Positions 1 through 20,339 of a stretch of 64,000 nt of DNA are shown piece after piece. Location: positions 9,058,001 to 9,122,000 of the forward strand of contig NC_092872.1 in the NCBI RefSeq assembly GCF_028372415.1, read 5' to 3'. The notes below the pieces were generated by a model. The model had not been told where the DNA came from and ran no database searches. It saw only the letters and a list, made by a program, of their open reading frames with translations. This stretch comes from Notamacropus eugenii (Eukaryota; Chordata; Mammalia; Diprotodontia; Macropodidae). The position numbers were made by a program, and so were the translations under genes. Within the stretch, counting starts at the first letter, position 1; each line of letters begins with the position of its first letter.

Positions 1-1190
1 CTGACAAAGGACTCAAAAGTCAAGTAACAGGCTGAGAAAATGCCCAAAAAAGGGAAAAAATAAGACTATTACTTTCTTGGTGAACAGGTATTTTCTTCTA
101 TCCTTTTGGATGAAGAAGAACAATGTATACTATCAGAGGAAGACATAAAAGTCAAGGCTTCTACACCAAAACCTCCCAAATAAATATGCAAAGGTCTCAG
201 GCCATGGAAGAGCTCAAAAAAGATTTTGAAAATCAAGAGAGGTGGAGGAAAAATTGGGAAGAGAAATGGGAGTGATACAAGAAAATCATGAAAAGCAAAT
301 CAACAGCTTGCTAAAGGATACCCAAAAAATGCTGAAGAAAATAACACCTTTAAAAATAGACTAATCCAATTGGCAAAAGAGATCCAAAAAGCCAGTGAAG
401 AAAAGATTGCTTTAAAAAGCAGAATTGGACAAATGGAAACGGAAGTTCAAAAGCTCACTGAAGAAAATGGTTCTTTAAAAATTAGAATGGAGCAGATGGA
501 AGCTAATGACTTTACAAGAAACCAAGACATTACAAAAGAATGAAAAAAATTGAAAACAATGTGAAATATCTCATTAGAAAAACTGACCTGGAAAATAGAT
601 CCAGGAGAGACAATTTAAAAATTATGGGACTACCTGAAAGCCATGATCAAAAAAAGACCAAAGACATCATCTTTCAGGAAACTATCAAAGAAAACTGCCC
701 TGATATTCTAGAACCAGAGGGTAAAATAAATATTGAAAGAATCCACCAATCACCTTCTGAAAGACATCCAAAAAGAAAAACTCCTAGGAATATTGTAGCC
801 AAATTCCAGAGTTCCCAGGTCGAGGAGAAAATTTTGCAAACAGCTAGAAAGAAATAATTTGAGTATTGTAGCAATACATTCAGGATAACACAAAATCTAG
901 CAGTTTCTACATTAAGGGATTGAAGGGCTTGGAATATGATATTCCAGAAGTCAAAGGAACTGCGATTAAAACCAACAATTACCTACCCAGCAAAACTGAG
1001 TATAATACTTCAAGGGAAAAAATGGTCATTCAATCATATAGAGGACTTTCAAGCATTCTTGATGAAAAGACCAGAACTGAATAGAAAATCTGACTTTCAA
1101 ACACAAGAATCAAGAGAAGCATGAAAGGTAAACAGGAAAGAGAAATCATAAGGGATTTAATAAAGTTGAACTGCTTACATTCCCACATGG

Positions 1191-1606
1191 TGCAGAGGGC
1201 GGCCAGCACCCCTTTGTGGTTCAGTGAAGCAGTGATGAAAAGAAAGACAATGGGTCAGGCGAGGAGCGTGAAGAACAATTCCAGTTTATTAAACTGAGGG
1301 CAGGGGGTTATATAGATTTTTACAGGCAAGCAAGCAAGCAAGGTTATTCCCATGAGAACATTTTTAGTTTACTTCTTATATTTCCTAGTATAATCTAGTC
1401 CCTGTTTCCCAGGGTAGTTATCTTCAGGAACTTCTGTCTCTTCACTCAAAGTCCTTGTACTCTGTATGTTCTCTGTGTTCCCATGGATACAATAAAGCAA
1501 GAGGTCATGGAGAGCCATAACAGATGTTTGTTAACACAGACTGTAGAACAGGCTTCAGAGAAACTCTGACCTGGACTTTACCTGTACTCCACCTTGGCCC
1601 TCAACA
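1191..1606 (-). mobile_element. Solo LTR (416 bp) in the HAL1, 6-bp target duplication
   Basis: The segment begins TGCAGAGGGC and ends CCTCAACA, so in minus orientation it runs TG...CA as an LTR should. It is flanked on both sides by ACATGG (1185-1190 and 1607-1612), a 6-bp target-site duplication, and the HAL1 sequence resumes across it. On the minus strand there is a TATATA-type box (complement of about 1309-1316) followed by AATAAA (complement of about 1285-1290). No internal viral sequence remains, so it is a recombined solo LTR. A 6-bp duplication is usual for class II (beta-like) elements, but the family is otherwise unassigned. Confidence 0.85.
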
Positions 1607-2069
1607 ACATGGAAAGATAATAGTTGTAACTCTTGAGACTTTTTTCAGTATTTGGATAGTTGAAGGGATTATATACATATATTCAGAGGGCAGAGGGTGA
1701 GTTGAATAGGAAGGGATGATATCTTAAAAAGTAAAATTAAGGGGTGAGAGAGGAATATGTTGGGAGGAGAAAGGGATAAATGGAAAAATTATCTCCCGTA
1801 AAAGACCAAGAAAAAACTTTTTCAATGGCAGAGAAAAGAGGGGAGGTTAGAGGGAAAAAGTGAAGTTTGCTCTCATCACATTTAGCTCAAGGAGGGAATA
1901 ACATGCACCATCAATTTGGTATGAAAATCTATCTTACACTACAGGAAAGTAGGGGAGAAGGGGATAAACGGGGTGTAGAGGGATGATAGAAGGGAGGACA
2001 AATGGGAGGAGGGGTTAAGTAGAAGTAAACACTTTTGGGGAGGGACAAGGTCAAAAGAGAGAATAGAAA

Positions 2070-2133
2070 AAATGGGGGGCAGGAGAGGATGGAGGGAAAT
2101 ATAGTTCCCTCCATCCTCTCCTGCCCCCCATTT
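2070..2133. repeat. Perfect 29-bp inverted repeat (hairpin) with 6-nt loop
   Basis: 2070-2098 is the exact reverse complement of 2105-2133, with the loop ATATAG between. The left arm is ordinary purine-rich HAL1 3' UTR (GGGGGGCAGGAGAGG...). The right arm is its pyrimidine complement, out of keeping with the purine-rich strand around it. This looks like a local fold-back or template-switch event. Confidence 0.9.
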
Positions 2134-2350
2134 AGTCTATCACAACATGACTATTATTAAAGTCTTTTGCATAACTACACATGTATAGCCTACATTAAGT
2201 GGCTTACCTTCTCAGTGGGGATGGGTGGGGAGGGAAGAAGGGAGAGAAGTTGGAACTCAAAGTTTTAGGAACGAATGTTGAGAACTGTTTTTGCATGCAA
2301 CCGGGAAATAAGAAATACAGGTAATGGGGTATAGGAATCTATCTTGCCCT

Positions 2351-2796
2351 TGTGTGGGATGGCTCAGGTCCCTACTTAAATCAGTTACTCAGAGGCCTCT
2401 CAAAGTGATGACAGAAAGTTTATTTACTAGATTCTCAAGAATCGGGACAATCCTATTCACCTGGAGTAGGAAAGACAAAGACAAAGAAAAGGCAGTGATC
2501 TATATAGACCCTAACGCAAGTCCCCTCCCCCCCCCCACTGACCATTATCTCATTAGCTGAGAATATGATCTTACATTCTAGACACGAAATCTAACCAATC
2601 CCTTTTGAAATGAAGACATTGAAGAATTAGGTAAACTTTCTCCAATCATTGAGACCCTAATGTACTACACAGTTTTATATCCTTATATGGAATTATTCTG
2701 TTCTAAAAATATAGAAACCTTGAGCCTCTCAGTCTTACCTCACCCCTGGGAGAAGAATTACAATCTGAGAAGTCTTCACTAAACCTATCCCACTCA
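2351..2796 (-). mobile_element. Solo LTR (446 bp) in the HAL1 3' UTR, 4-bp target duplication
   Basis: The segment starts TGTGTGGGAT and ends ATCCCACTCA, an imperfect 10-bp terminal inverted repeat of TG...CA type. CCCT flanks it on both sides (2347-2350, 2797-2800), and the HAL1 3' UTR continues across the insertion. In minus orientation it has a TATATA box (near 2500-2507) and AATAAA (near 2419-2424). A 4-bp duplication is typical of class I (gamma-like) elements. It is a fossil with no internal region. Confidence 0.85.
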
Positions 2797-3019
2797 CCCT
2801 ACAAGAAAAGAGAGAAGATGGGGATAAGGGAAGGGAGGGGTGTGATAGAAGGGAGGGCAGATTTGGGGAAGGGGTAATCAGAATGCATGGTGTCTTGGGG
2901 TGGGGGGAGGGGAGAGATGGGGAGAAAGTTTGGAACTCAAAAAATTTGTGGAGATGAATGTGGAAAACTATACATAATTATATAAAAAGAAAAAAGGAAA
3001 AAAAAAGAAAATGGGATTT

Positions 3020-3480
3020 TAATTGGGACTTGAAGGAAATCAGGAGGTAAGATGAGGAATGAAAGCATTCCAGGCATGGAGTACAATCAATATGAGTATC
3101 TAAAGTCAGAAAATAGGGTGTCTTGTTTGAGAAAGAGCAAGGAGACCAGTGTCACTGGCCTGTAAAGTATATTAGGAGGTAGGGAGAAGGGAGAGAATAT
3201 AAGGTATAAGACTGGAAAGGTAGGAAAGGGCAAAGTTATAAAGGAGTATTTTATATTTGATCTTGGAGCTACCAGGGAGCCACTGGAGTTTATTGAGTGG
3301 GGAGGGTGTGTGTGCGACATGATCAGACATGTATTCTAGGAAGACCACTCTGACAGCTGTGGAGGATGGACTGAATTGCAGAAAGACTTGCAAGAGGCAG
3401 ACCTGCAGAAACAGCAGACTATTTCAATTGTGCAGGTGTGAGGTAATGAAAGTGCCTCCACCAGGGTGGAGAGAGTGGCA
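3020..3480 (-). mobile_element. L2 LINE fragment (RT C-terminal region)
   Basis: On the minus strand the text reads like the end of an L2 ORF2, with phrases such as SINSSGSLVAP / NKLQWLPGS in overlapping frames and SLLFLKQDTLFS. The same sequence recurs in the copies near 7.0-7.4 kb and 44.0-44.3 kb. Frames are broken. A short L2-type 3' tail in plus orientation (GCTTAATAAATGCTTGTTGAAT) follows at about 3485-3530. MIR-like words occur at 3600-3700. Confidence 0.7.
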
Positions 3481-3719
3481 CGTTGTACACTGCAGGTGCT
3501 TAATAAATGCTTGTTGAATTGCTGAACACAAGGGACAATATTCCAGAATAGGAAACAGTTTGCATTGAGACAAAAAAACCTACAAAGGGGCTGAAAACCG
3601 TCTTATTTGGCTGTAACACTGAAAGGTGAAAGGACGTAATACAAGCAGTGAACTAGATGATCTCCAAGATTCTTTCCAGTTGCAACAGTTTCCACCCTGT
3701 CAAAGAAAGCCTCAAGAGG

Positions 3720-4330
3720 AACGAAACTGAGGGCGGAACCACGTGGAACACGTATGTTTCCTGTCATTTCCGCCCTTTCTACAAACGCGGCTAGTCATTG
3801 GCCGAGTTAGCCCCGCCCCCGATCATCCCACCCAATGGGACGACTCTCCCCTCTCCAACGCCAATCTTCCAATCCCCGCCCAGGAGATGTTGCTGAGCGG
3901 ACCCTCTCTCGGCCTCCACGGGCTCCGAAGGAAGAGCTCGGCTTCTTCCCGACCTTCCAAAATCCTCCTCGTCCTTTCCCCGCGAGGGTGAACCCCAGAG
4001 CTGGGGCCACCTGCGAGAGGCCCAGCGGGGAGACCGGAATCGTGGGAGCCGACGGCTGCCGGCTGACGCACTTCCGTTCTCGCCATCGTCGTCCCTCGCT
4101 GCTGGGCAGCCAGGGGTCTGAGGGAGCTGGGGCGCGCCCCCCGAGCCGCCCGGCGTCCGGCTCTCTGCCTCCGAGACTCACGCTCGGCCTCGGTGAGTGG
4201 GTCTGGGGCGACCGCGGGTCGGGGGAGGACCCGATCCCCGTGGGGCCTGCCAGCCGGAGGGGACCGGGAAGGGGAGGGGCTGCCCCGGGGGATGCCGGGA
4301 AGAGCTGGTAACCTTGGCTCTGCTCGTCCC
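3720..4330 (+). promoter_or_regulatory. CpG-island promoter and non-coding exon 1 of zinc-finger gene 1
   Basis: The region is GC-rich and dense in CpG in an otherwise AT-rich neighbourhood. It holds an inverted CCAAT box (CATTGG, 3796-3801), a GC box (CCCCGCCCCC), a forward CCAAT (3832-3836) and an ETS-type site (CACTTCCG, near 4069-4076). A consensus donor, CTCG|GTGAGT, ends a presumed 5'-UTR exon at 4192. The first coding exon of gene 1 follows 1.8 kb downstream on the same strand. The long open frames here are a by-product of GC richness and are not called as genes. Confidence 0.75.
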
Positions 4331-5958
4331 CTCCCCCCCAGTTCCTAGTTGCGGGGGAGGGGGAGCGGCCGGGAGGGGGACGGCCCTCCTTCGGTTTCTT
4401 CCTGCGCCTGCCCCTGGGGGGCGCCGGGCGTGGGTGTCAGGCCTTGGGGACGGCGCTGGTTGGGCAGCAGGGCCGCGGGTTAAGGACGGCCCGCTGTGCC
4501 CCGGGGTGCCCGGGAGACCCCTTTGGAGCGGGGGTGGGGGTGGGGCAGAATTTGTTGTTCGTGCTTGCATCCTGCGGTGCCCACCCTCGAGGGCGTGCTT
4601 GATTGTTGATTAACTAAATTGGTTTCCCAAGTAGATTTATCCGAATTCTGTGCAATGGAAAGAATTCATGAACATGGGGCACGAGACCTTGGTTAGACTG
4701 AATCCTGGCTGTAGAGTATTTTGGGAAAATCCCTTATAACCTTGTGGGCCTCATTTGTCAAATGAGGGGATCAGGCTGGATGACCTCTTAAGTCATTTAC
4801 TAAGTCCTGTTATATGGCTCTGGGGGCAGCTTGGTGGTACAGTGGACAGAGTGCTGGGCTTGGAATCAGGAAGCTCATCTTCCTGACTTCAGATCTGGCC
4901 TCAAACTGTGTGACCCTGGGAGAGTCACTTAACCCTGTTTGCCTCATCAGTAAAATAAGCTGGAGAAGAAAATGGCAAACCCCTTCAATATCTTTGCCAA
5001 GAAAATCCCAAATGGGATCATGAAGAGTTGGACATGACTGAACAGCAACAACCACATACGTTTCTAAGGACCCTTCTTGTTCCAAATCCATGATTTTATA
5101 ATTATTAATTTGTCAGTTGATTCTCATTCCCCATCCTTGACCTTTCACCAGTATTTGACACTAAATCTCTCCTCCCCCAAAAAATCCCCTTCTCTCTGGG
5201 ATCTCTTCTTGGTTCTGAATGACTGACTGAAAAGGTCACCAAGTCTATTCCCCTCATTTTACAAAGGGGACCCATCATTCTATCTCCTTTGCATAGGTCA
5301 TTCCCTATGTCTGGAATGCCTGGGGAGGGAAGGGCTTTCTCCTCATCTTTACCTCCAAGAATCTAAGGCCAGCTCAGATTTCCTGCAACATGATTCCTAG
5401 CTACTTCCTTCTTGGGAATTACATTGTATTTATATTGTGTCAGTTTGGTTTCTTCCAGTAGAATACAAGTTCCTTGAGGGTAGAAACTGTTTCTGCTTCA
5501 TTTTTTGTCATTACATAAAGGGGAGTCATATGAGTGAAAGCCAGACAAGTGGGTGTGGAGGTCCTTGAATCTTAGGTCAAGTGATTTGGGTTTTCTCTGT
5601 TTGCTGTGCCATTCCCATATCTACCAGCTATCTCATTGTGGGGTTAGAGAGACTGAGGAGTTGAGGATCACACCAGGGTTATAAACCCAGGGGACTAAAA
5701 GATGGTGATGACTTTCAAAGAAGTTTGGAAGTGTGGTGGGTTCAATTTGAGATGCTTTAGGGACATTCAGTTCCAAATGACCTGGAGGAGCTGGAGGTAT
5801 ACAGCTGGATGCATAAGGAGAGACTAGACACAATAAATAAATTTTACATACTAGTTTCAGAGAAGTGGGTATACATAGGTAGGGTATAGATTACAATGTG
5901 TATAAGCTGTATTGTAGAAATGTTTTTATTCATGGTTCTTTCTCCTCTCCTCCATCAG
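4331..5958. other. Intron 1 of zinc-finger gene 1: SINEs and L2 pieces
   Basis: This stretch contains a MIR-like fragment (about 4680-4800) and a tRNA-derived SINE (listed separately). It also has an L2 3' end in plus orientation (about 5290-5515, ending in the L2-type words AAGTTCCTTGAGGG...) and an L2 piece in minus orientation (about 5530-5835). No coding sequence is seen. Confidence 0.65.
4812..5058 (+). mobile_element. Marsupial tRNA-derived SINE with RTE-like 3' tail
   Basis: It starts with a tRNA-like head (GGCAGCTTGGTGGTACAGTGG, GGAATCAGGAAG) with A- and B-box-like words. It continues through GTGACCCTGGGAGAGTCACTTAACCC and ends with AAATGGCAAACCCCTTC...GAGTTGGACATGACTGAACAGCAACAAC. 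That tail is typical of SINEs mobilised by RTE LINEs in marsupials. Confidence 0.8.
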
Positions 5959-6010
5959 ATCCTGAGGTTCTTCTTGCACTTCCCTGAGAGGGGGGTTAAC
6001 ACAAGAGGGC

Positions 6011-14790
<8,780 letters not shown>

Positions 14791-17700
14791 AATCTGTGGA
14801 AATGAAGTGTCTCCAGTTTAAATTAATATGGACCAATTGGAAGGGGCAAAGAAATGAGTATAATCACTACCTTCAAGAGAGCAGTAATTGAGAGAGAGAG
14901 AATACAACTAGTCAGAAATAAGGTTAAAGTGATTAGGTGTTTCAAGCTAGACTTCTTTGGATATTTTGATGAATAGAGCTGGTTCTTAAATTTGCATCTC
15001 CAGAAACTGGATTTTATTTTTAATTCATATTGAATACACCAGAAATATAATTTAGTAATTTTTAATAGAGAATTGTCATTTTTGTGACTGAAAGGATTGT
15101 GTCTGTTCTCTATCAAACCCCCTAGCCAGTATTCACATACATAGGAAACTAATCCAACCAGTCTTACTCAAATAAAACATATCTGAAGTGAGATTTCTGG
15201 GAAAGTGACTGTGCCATGAAATGTGTCCTTACAGAGTTTCTATTTGCCTACACTTGAGTTTAAATAGAATTTACCCTGGGTAAAAACCATTAAATTAGAC
15301 AGAGCATGTCCATTTTAAGCCATTGTCTCTTGTTAAAGGAATTTTAGGCAAGTGGGGAGATAGCCACTCTCTTGCTGAAATAACTTTCAGGGCATTCAAC
15401 TGACTATAGGCCAGAACACAAGTTCCTTGGCTTGGCATTTGAAGTCCTCCATAGTCTAACTTGGCTTACTTTCGCAGTTCTATTTTGTTCTATTTCCCTT
15501 CACACTCTTCTAGTCAAGCTGGTCTGATCATTGTGGTTCTTTGCCTTCTTGCATCTGCCTGGGCTGCTTCCCATCCCTAGAAAATATTCTCTCCTCTTCT
15601 CCACCAGTTAAGATCTTTTCTTCAAGGATCAGCTTAGTTGTTGCCTCTTCCACGAATCCTTCCCTGATCTCCCTTGATTGCGGTGTAGGAGGAAGTAGAA
15701 AGCATCTATATTCCTTGTATTTACCTGCGATAGTTTGTCTGAATTTCTATCTTTACTTCTGACATGAAGTTTGGAGTCCTGTATATAGTAGATGTCTCAT
15801 TAGTATTTAATAGGGGAGTTAGGGTCTGGGGGAAAACTGGCAATCATACTGTCAGGGAAGGCACATCTCCATCTTTTCCATGAGGAGAAAATGAAAGACT
15901 TTGGCAAGTACTTTGAAGTAACAATATTTACTCCATTACTGTGATTTAGTGGCTGGACCTGTGATTTCGTTGATAAAGAGAGCTCCTACCCATACAGGTC
16001 ACCTTCTCTGGAGCTTTGTCTTTGCTGCCTCAGACTGAGAAGTTAAGAGAGGAGCGCAAACTCACGTGGCCTGTATGTGTCAGAGGCAGGACTGACCCTG
16101 TGCCTTGCTGCTTTGGGGACTAGCTGTCTACCCACATCCTTATTTCACCTCTTATCAGGCTAAGTAACTCTGTCTAAAAGGAAATTACATGAATCTAGCC
16201 TGACCTTGACGACGTCATGCTGGCTCTTTGTAATCACTACAGCCATTTTCACTCATTTTTCTTTTAATGTTTTAGAATTTTGCCAAGAATCCAATCAAAC
16301 TTATTTCCTTATAAACTATGAAGTTTCTTTTGTTGTTCTGTCCTTTTTAGTCCAGTAATCATTCTCAGCAGAGGAAACAAGAAATGTAAGGGCAGAACAT
16401 CTCTGCTTTGTGTCAAACATGCATTAGCATCATCCCCGCTGTCCCAAACAGGAACTCAGTGCTTCTTCACCTTTACCTTTTCACCTTTATTTTTTTAAAA
16501 AAATCCTTTTGTCCTTAGCTTTCTTTGCCAATCGCATCTCATGCCAGTCTCAGTCTCGTCTTAGTTTTATTTAACACTCCTAATACAGTTCTTACAGAGC
16601 TATATTATACTTTTATATCCATCTTCTGTTAACTGCCTTTACTTCCATACTTGTACATTTTTGAAAACAGTCTTGGCCCAAGAAGTAACTTGAGTATTCA
16701 TATTAGTCTCTTCCCTTTTTTTTTCTCTAAATAGAATTGTATCTCTCTGTCTCATCTCTGGATGGGTAGAAGATTTTCCAGAAAATTATGAAAACATACA
16801 GCAATGTACTATAAGAAATAGATATAAAGAATTCAAAGAGATATATGAGGAGACTTGCGTGAACTGATGCAGAGTGAAATAATTAGAACAATTTATGCAA
16901 TGTCCACAGTACTGTAAAAAACAGTTTTGAAAGGCATAAAGACTCATAGGTAAGCATTCCTCACAGTAGAATTTGTAAATATTTAAGTGCTGAATGAGGC
17001 ATACGTTGTCAGTACAGGACCATAGTGTTGGTTTTAATTAGCTATGCTTTTTCACAGAGGAGAATTCTTTGGAGGGAAGAGACCTTGGAAAATGACAGTG
17101 AAAAAAAAATAAAAGCACCAGTAAAAAAACTTTTAAGGAGATAAAAAAGGAAAGGACTAAAGGCTCAGGAAAGTCTTACATTACATTAATAATAACTGAT
17201 AACTTGTAAAGGATTTGCAGATTAAGTGACTTGTCCATGGATACTATCAGAGTGTGAGACCAGATCTTGACTTCAAGGGCAGTACTCTGAGTAGTGTAGC
17301 ACACTGATGGCTTCCCTGGAATCACCCATCTCTCTAATGCTATACAAAAAGACCTTTTTCCATTGTAAATGGTTTAATGTTATCAATATTCCATTTGTAC
17401 GTTTTTGCTTAACATTACGGGGATGAGAATGCAGAAGCCATAATTTGGTATTTGGTGGCTAAGAAGTTGGGTTCCAACTGGGATAGTTAAATAGTTGGTG
17501 GTTTTAATTTGTTGGGCACTAAAGACATTTAACCAGTGGAGGCCTTTGACCTCCTATTTCCTGCATGAATGTGGAATAAGGAATGAGAAAGGAAAAATTT
17601 TATAGAAGCAGATTATATGGAAGCTTTACACCTCTATTCTGAGTACCTTCTTTGAAAACTTATAAAAGGAACCAGGAGGTGATAAATATAATAAGCATTA

Positions 17701-17940
17701 AATAACCACACAAAAAATTATATCTGAAATGACTTTGTATTGATATGAAAATCAGCCCTGAATTGGGAATTTGTGCACAAGCATACCACCAACTTGTTAG
17801 AGCAAAGATCAGAATTAGCATAAACATGGAAGAAAACGTGTTAATTAGGAAAATGGGGTATGTAATTAACTTACTGATCATGACAAATGGATAGGAATGA
17901 CATTATTGTGACAGTTTTTATCAGAAGTTTAACTGGTGTA
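14791..17940. other. Intergenic repeats after gene 1
   Basis: The contents are an L2 3' end in plus orientation (about 15390-15810), an L1 3' fragment in plus orientation (about 16740-17110, with GAACTGATGCAGAGTGAAAT) and a MIR in minus orientation (about 17165-17310). The rest shows nothing recognisable. No coding exon was found. Confidence 0.6.
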
Positions 17941-17949
17941 AAACAGTTT

Positions 17950-19190
17950 ATGTAACAGAGACCTAAAGAGTTCCTTCATCAGCAAACATGACCTTGACAG
18001 TCAGAGAAAGATGTCTGTCAAAGACAACACCAGTTTAGAAAATAAATTTTTAGGTTCTTCCAAAGAAGGATGATCGAAGATTATGAGTAGTATGATGTCA
18101 CAAAGCAAAGAGAAACAGGAAGAGTAAAAGTCACTCTAAAAAAAGCTTAGTAAGAGACCTCATTGAAGTTATCTTGAAGGCTTACGAAATGAAAACAGAA
18201 GGATGACAAGCAAGACCAAAAAATGGGGAAGGATTGACGATGGTTTTTGTAACTTCACCATCAAGAACAATTGAGCCACTGCACCTAGACTCCATGACAT
18301 CCCCGACCTGCAGGCACTTACAGAGGAGGCAGAAATAGCAGCAGTGGGAGCATCGATGGAAGAAGCGTCCAGACTTGATCCAGAGAAGATCTATTCTGGA
18401 AGTGATATGACTGTCAGCATTGAGGGATCACATCTTAAGGTGTTCAAGAAGAGGGGATGCTACCAAAAGTGCAAGAAAAGATGTACCTTATTAATACTGA
18501 GAAAGGGTGACAAAGCACTAACAAATGTCAATTTTTTATTCCTACAATATAAAACTTTTATATAGAGGCAGCATGGAGTAGTGAGTAGCCTCAGAGCTAG
18601 TAAGACCTGCCTCTGACATGAACTGGCTGTGTGACCTGAGCAAGTCACTTAAATCTTTCTTAAGACTCTATATCCTTTGTGCAGAGTATGAGCTAAATAA
18701 ATGCTTTTCCATTCATTAGTAAGTTGAGTGAAGGTGCTACATTGGTAGACAGAGTTTCCTCACCCTCTCCCAATGAAATCACAGGTCTCCTCCCTATTTC
18801 TTTAAAATTTTTATGGGCATCATCTCTACAAGGATTGCTTGTAGGCAATAAATATCACTTCAAGTGCATTGAAGAGATGCATATTGTAACAATAAGAACT
18901 TTGAAGACAGGAGTAAAGGATGTTATCAGGAAATACATGACAGGAAAGAGCATGGGATTTGTCACATGGTGAGAGCAAAAGCTATCAGATGAACAACCTG
19001 AGTGGTCCACTGACATCTTCATGTCAAGAGACAGCAGGGAAAGCCTCCTGGCATGTTGAGTGGACTTTCTGTGGCAAATATGAGAGAACGTGGACAAGAA
19101 CCCCATGGCATGGGCAGACATGGCTAGGTTGTGATCTGACTCTTTGGAGGGAACTTTCAATTTGGTGGATTTGAGGTTGGGAGTGCCTCT
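17950..19190 (+). pseudogene. Two coding-like stretches, unrecognised, split by a CORE-SINE
   Basis: From about 18275 an open stretch reads AAVGASMEEASRLDPEKIYS..., with mixed hydrophilic composition and no simple repeat. From about 18725 to 19160 similar coding-like text continues in shifting frames (CIEEMHIVTIRTLKTGVKDV). A CORE-SINE lies between (18560-18690). No intron signals fit well. A decayed processed pseudogene or transposon ORF is possible, but I cannot name a family. Confidence 0.25.
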
Positions 19191-19319
19191 GGTTCCTTAC
19201 GATTCTATTCAAGCCTTTCCTTTGGTTTGTCTTTGAGGCGGCAGGATCACTTGAGATGATCTACTTAGTTTCTTTTTATTAAGACCTTAGGGACTTGTTG
19301 ATTCATTTCAGGAAAAGAA

Positions 19320-20215
19320 CATATACACAGATAAGTACAGTTTAAATTATACAAAGTGAACATGAAGTAACTTCAGCTGGGATATTGCTAATGGCTTCTT
19401 GGAGGTGACAGTACTTGAGCTGAGCTCTGAATGGAGCTGGAGCATCCAGGTACTGAAGGTGGGAAATGAGAGCATTCCAGGTACAGGGTACAACCTATGT
19501 AAAAGGAACAGAGGACTGAGACTATTGGAGACAGTTGTGCTGGAGCCAATTAGAACTTGGCTTACTTGATGTTAAATCTTCAGTGTGAGCTTATACATGC
19601 ACTTGGGAAATCAGCAAACCCTACAAATCAAGACTTTGGTGATTGCTTAGACTTAGAAAGTGACAGAGAAAAAGTGAAAAAGTGACGGCAGTACAATTTT
19701 GTTTTTGTTGTTTTTTCAAGCGAGTTGGTTGGTCAGCATACCATTGTTTGGAGGAAATGACAAATAGTCCTTTTTGACTGGAATGTAGAATTTGTGAAGA
19801 GGAGTAATTGGAAATAAATCTGTAAAACGGATTAAAGCCAAATTGTGAAGAGCTTTAAATGCCCAACAAGGTAGATTGCATTTTAATCCTTAAGGAAATT
19901 AAGAGCAACTAAAATTTCTTGAATAAGGGAGTGGTGTGGTCACACCTGTGTTTTAGGACTATCAACTTGGCATCCCTGTTGAGAACAAGGGGGTATCACA
20001 AGAGGTGAGCCTGAACTTGGGTGGTGGCTGTGTGAGCGGAAAGAGATGCTTGCACAAGATAAGAATCTGGAAGCTACCTGACTTGGCAAGTGGGTATTGA
20101 GAGGGAATCTCAGCGTTACTGAAGAGTCACGGATGACTGAAGTTAACCTGGGTAACTAGAAGGATGGTGATGCCCTCGAGGAAAAAGGAAGTTAGGAAGA
20201 AGGGAGGTTTGGAAA
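19320..20215 (-). mobile_element. L2 LINE fragment, minus strand
   Basis: The order of words matches the other minus-strand L2 copies: GAGCATTCCAGGTACAGGG, GTGAAGAGCTTTAAATGCC, GGGAGTGGTGTGGTCACACCTGTG and AACTAGAAGGATGGTGATGCCCTCGAGG. It runs up to the edge of the next CpG island. Confidence 0.7.
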
Positions 20216-20339
20216 GATAGAGGAAGTTTATTTATAATAGCAGCCGGGAAGACTGGGCTTCGATCCCGACCCTTGGTCGCTAGGTAATCCTGAGCAAGTC
20301 CTCGCTCAACTGGCCTCCCCCTCACGAGGAGGCGGGTGG

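Larger units (their letters stand above)
1..3011 (+). mobile_element. HAL1-type (half-L1) LINE, 5' truncated, split by two solo LTRs
   Basis: The first 1.13 kb is L1 ORF1-like. An open segment at 540-857 has the typical ORF1p motif NRSRRDNLKIMGLPE preceded by coiled-coil-like heptads, and 936-1124 is the C-terminal part (ITYPAKLSIILQGKKWSF). ORF1 is followed directly by a purine-rich 3' UTR with no ORF2, the layout known as HAL1, common in marsupials. The 3' end is the A-rich tract near 2990-3011. The ORF1 frame is broken by stops (for example at 537-543), so it makes no protein. The start of the element lies outside the window. Two LTRs sit inside it and are listed separately. Confidence 0.8.

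Noticed and set aside
3835-4613. Long overlapping open frames (up to 158 codons) on both strands
   Set aside because: They lie in a CpG island, where stop codons are rare; composition is Pro/Gly/Arg-rich with no domain. The same reasoning applies near 20.4-20.9, 25.0-25.9, 28.5-29.6 and 50.0-51.0 kb.
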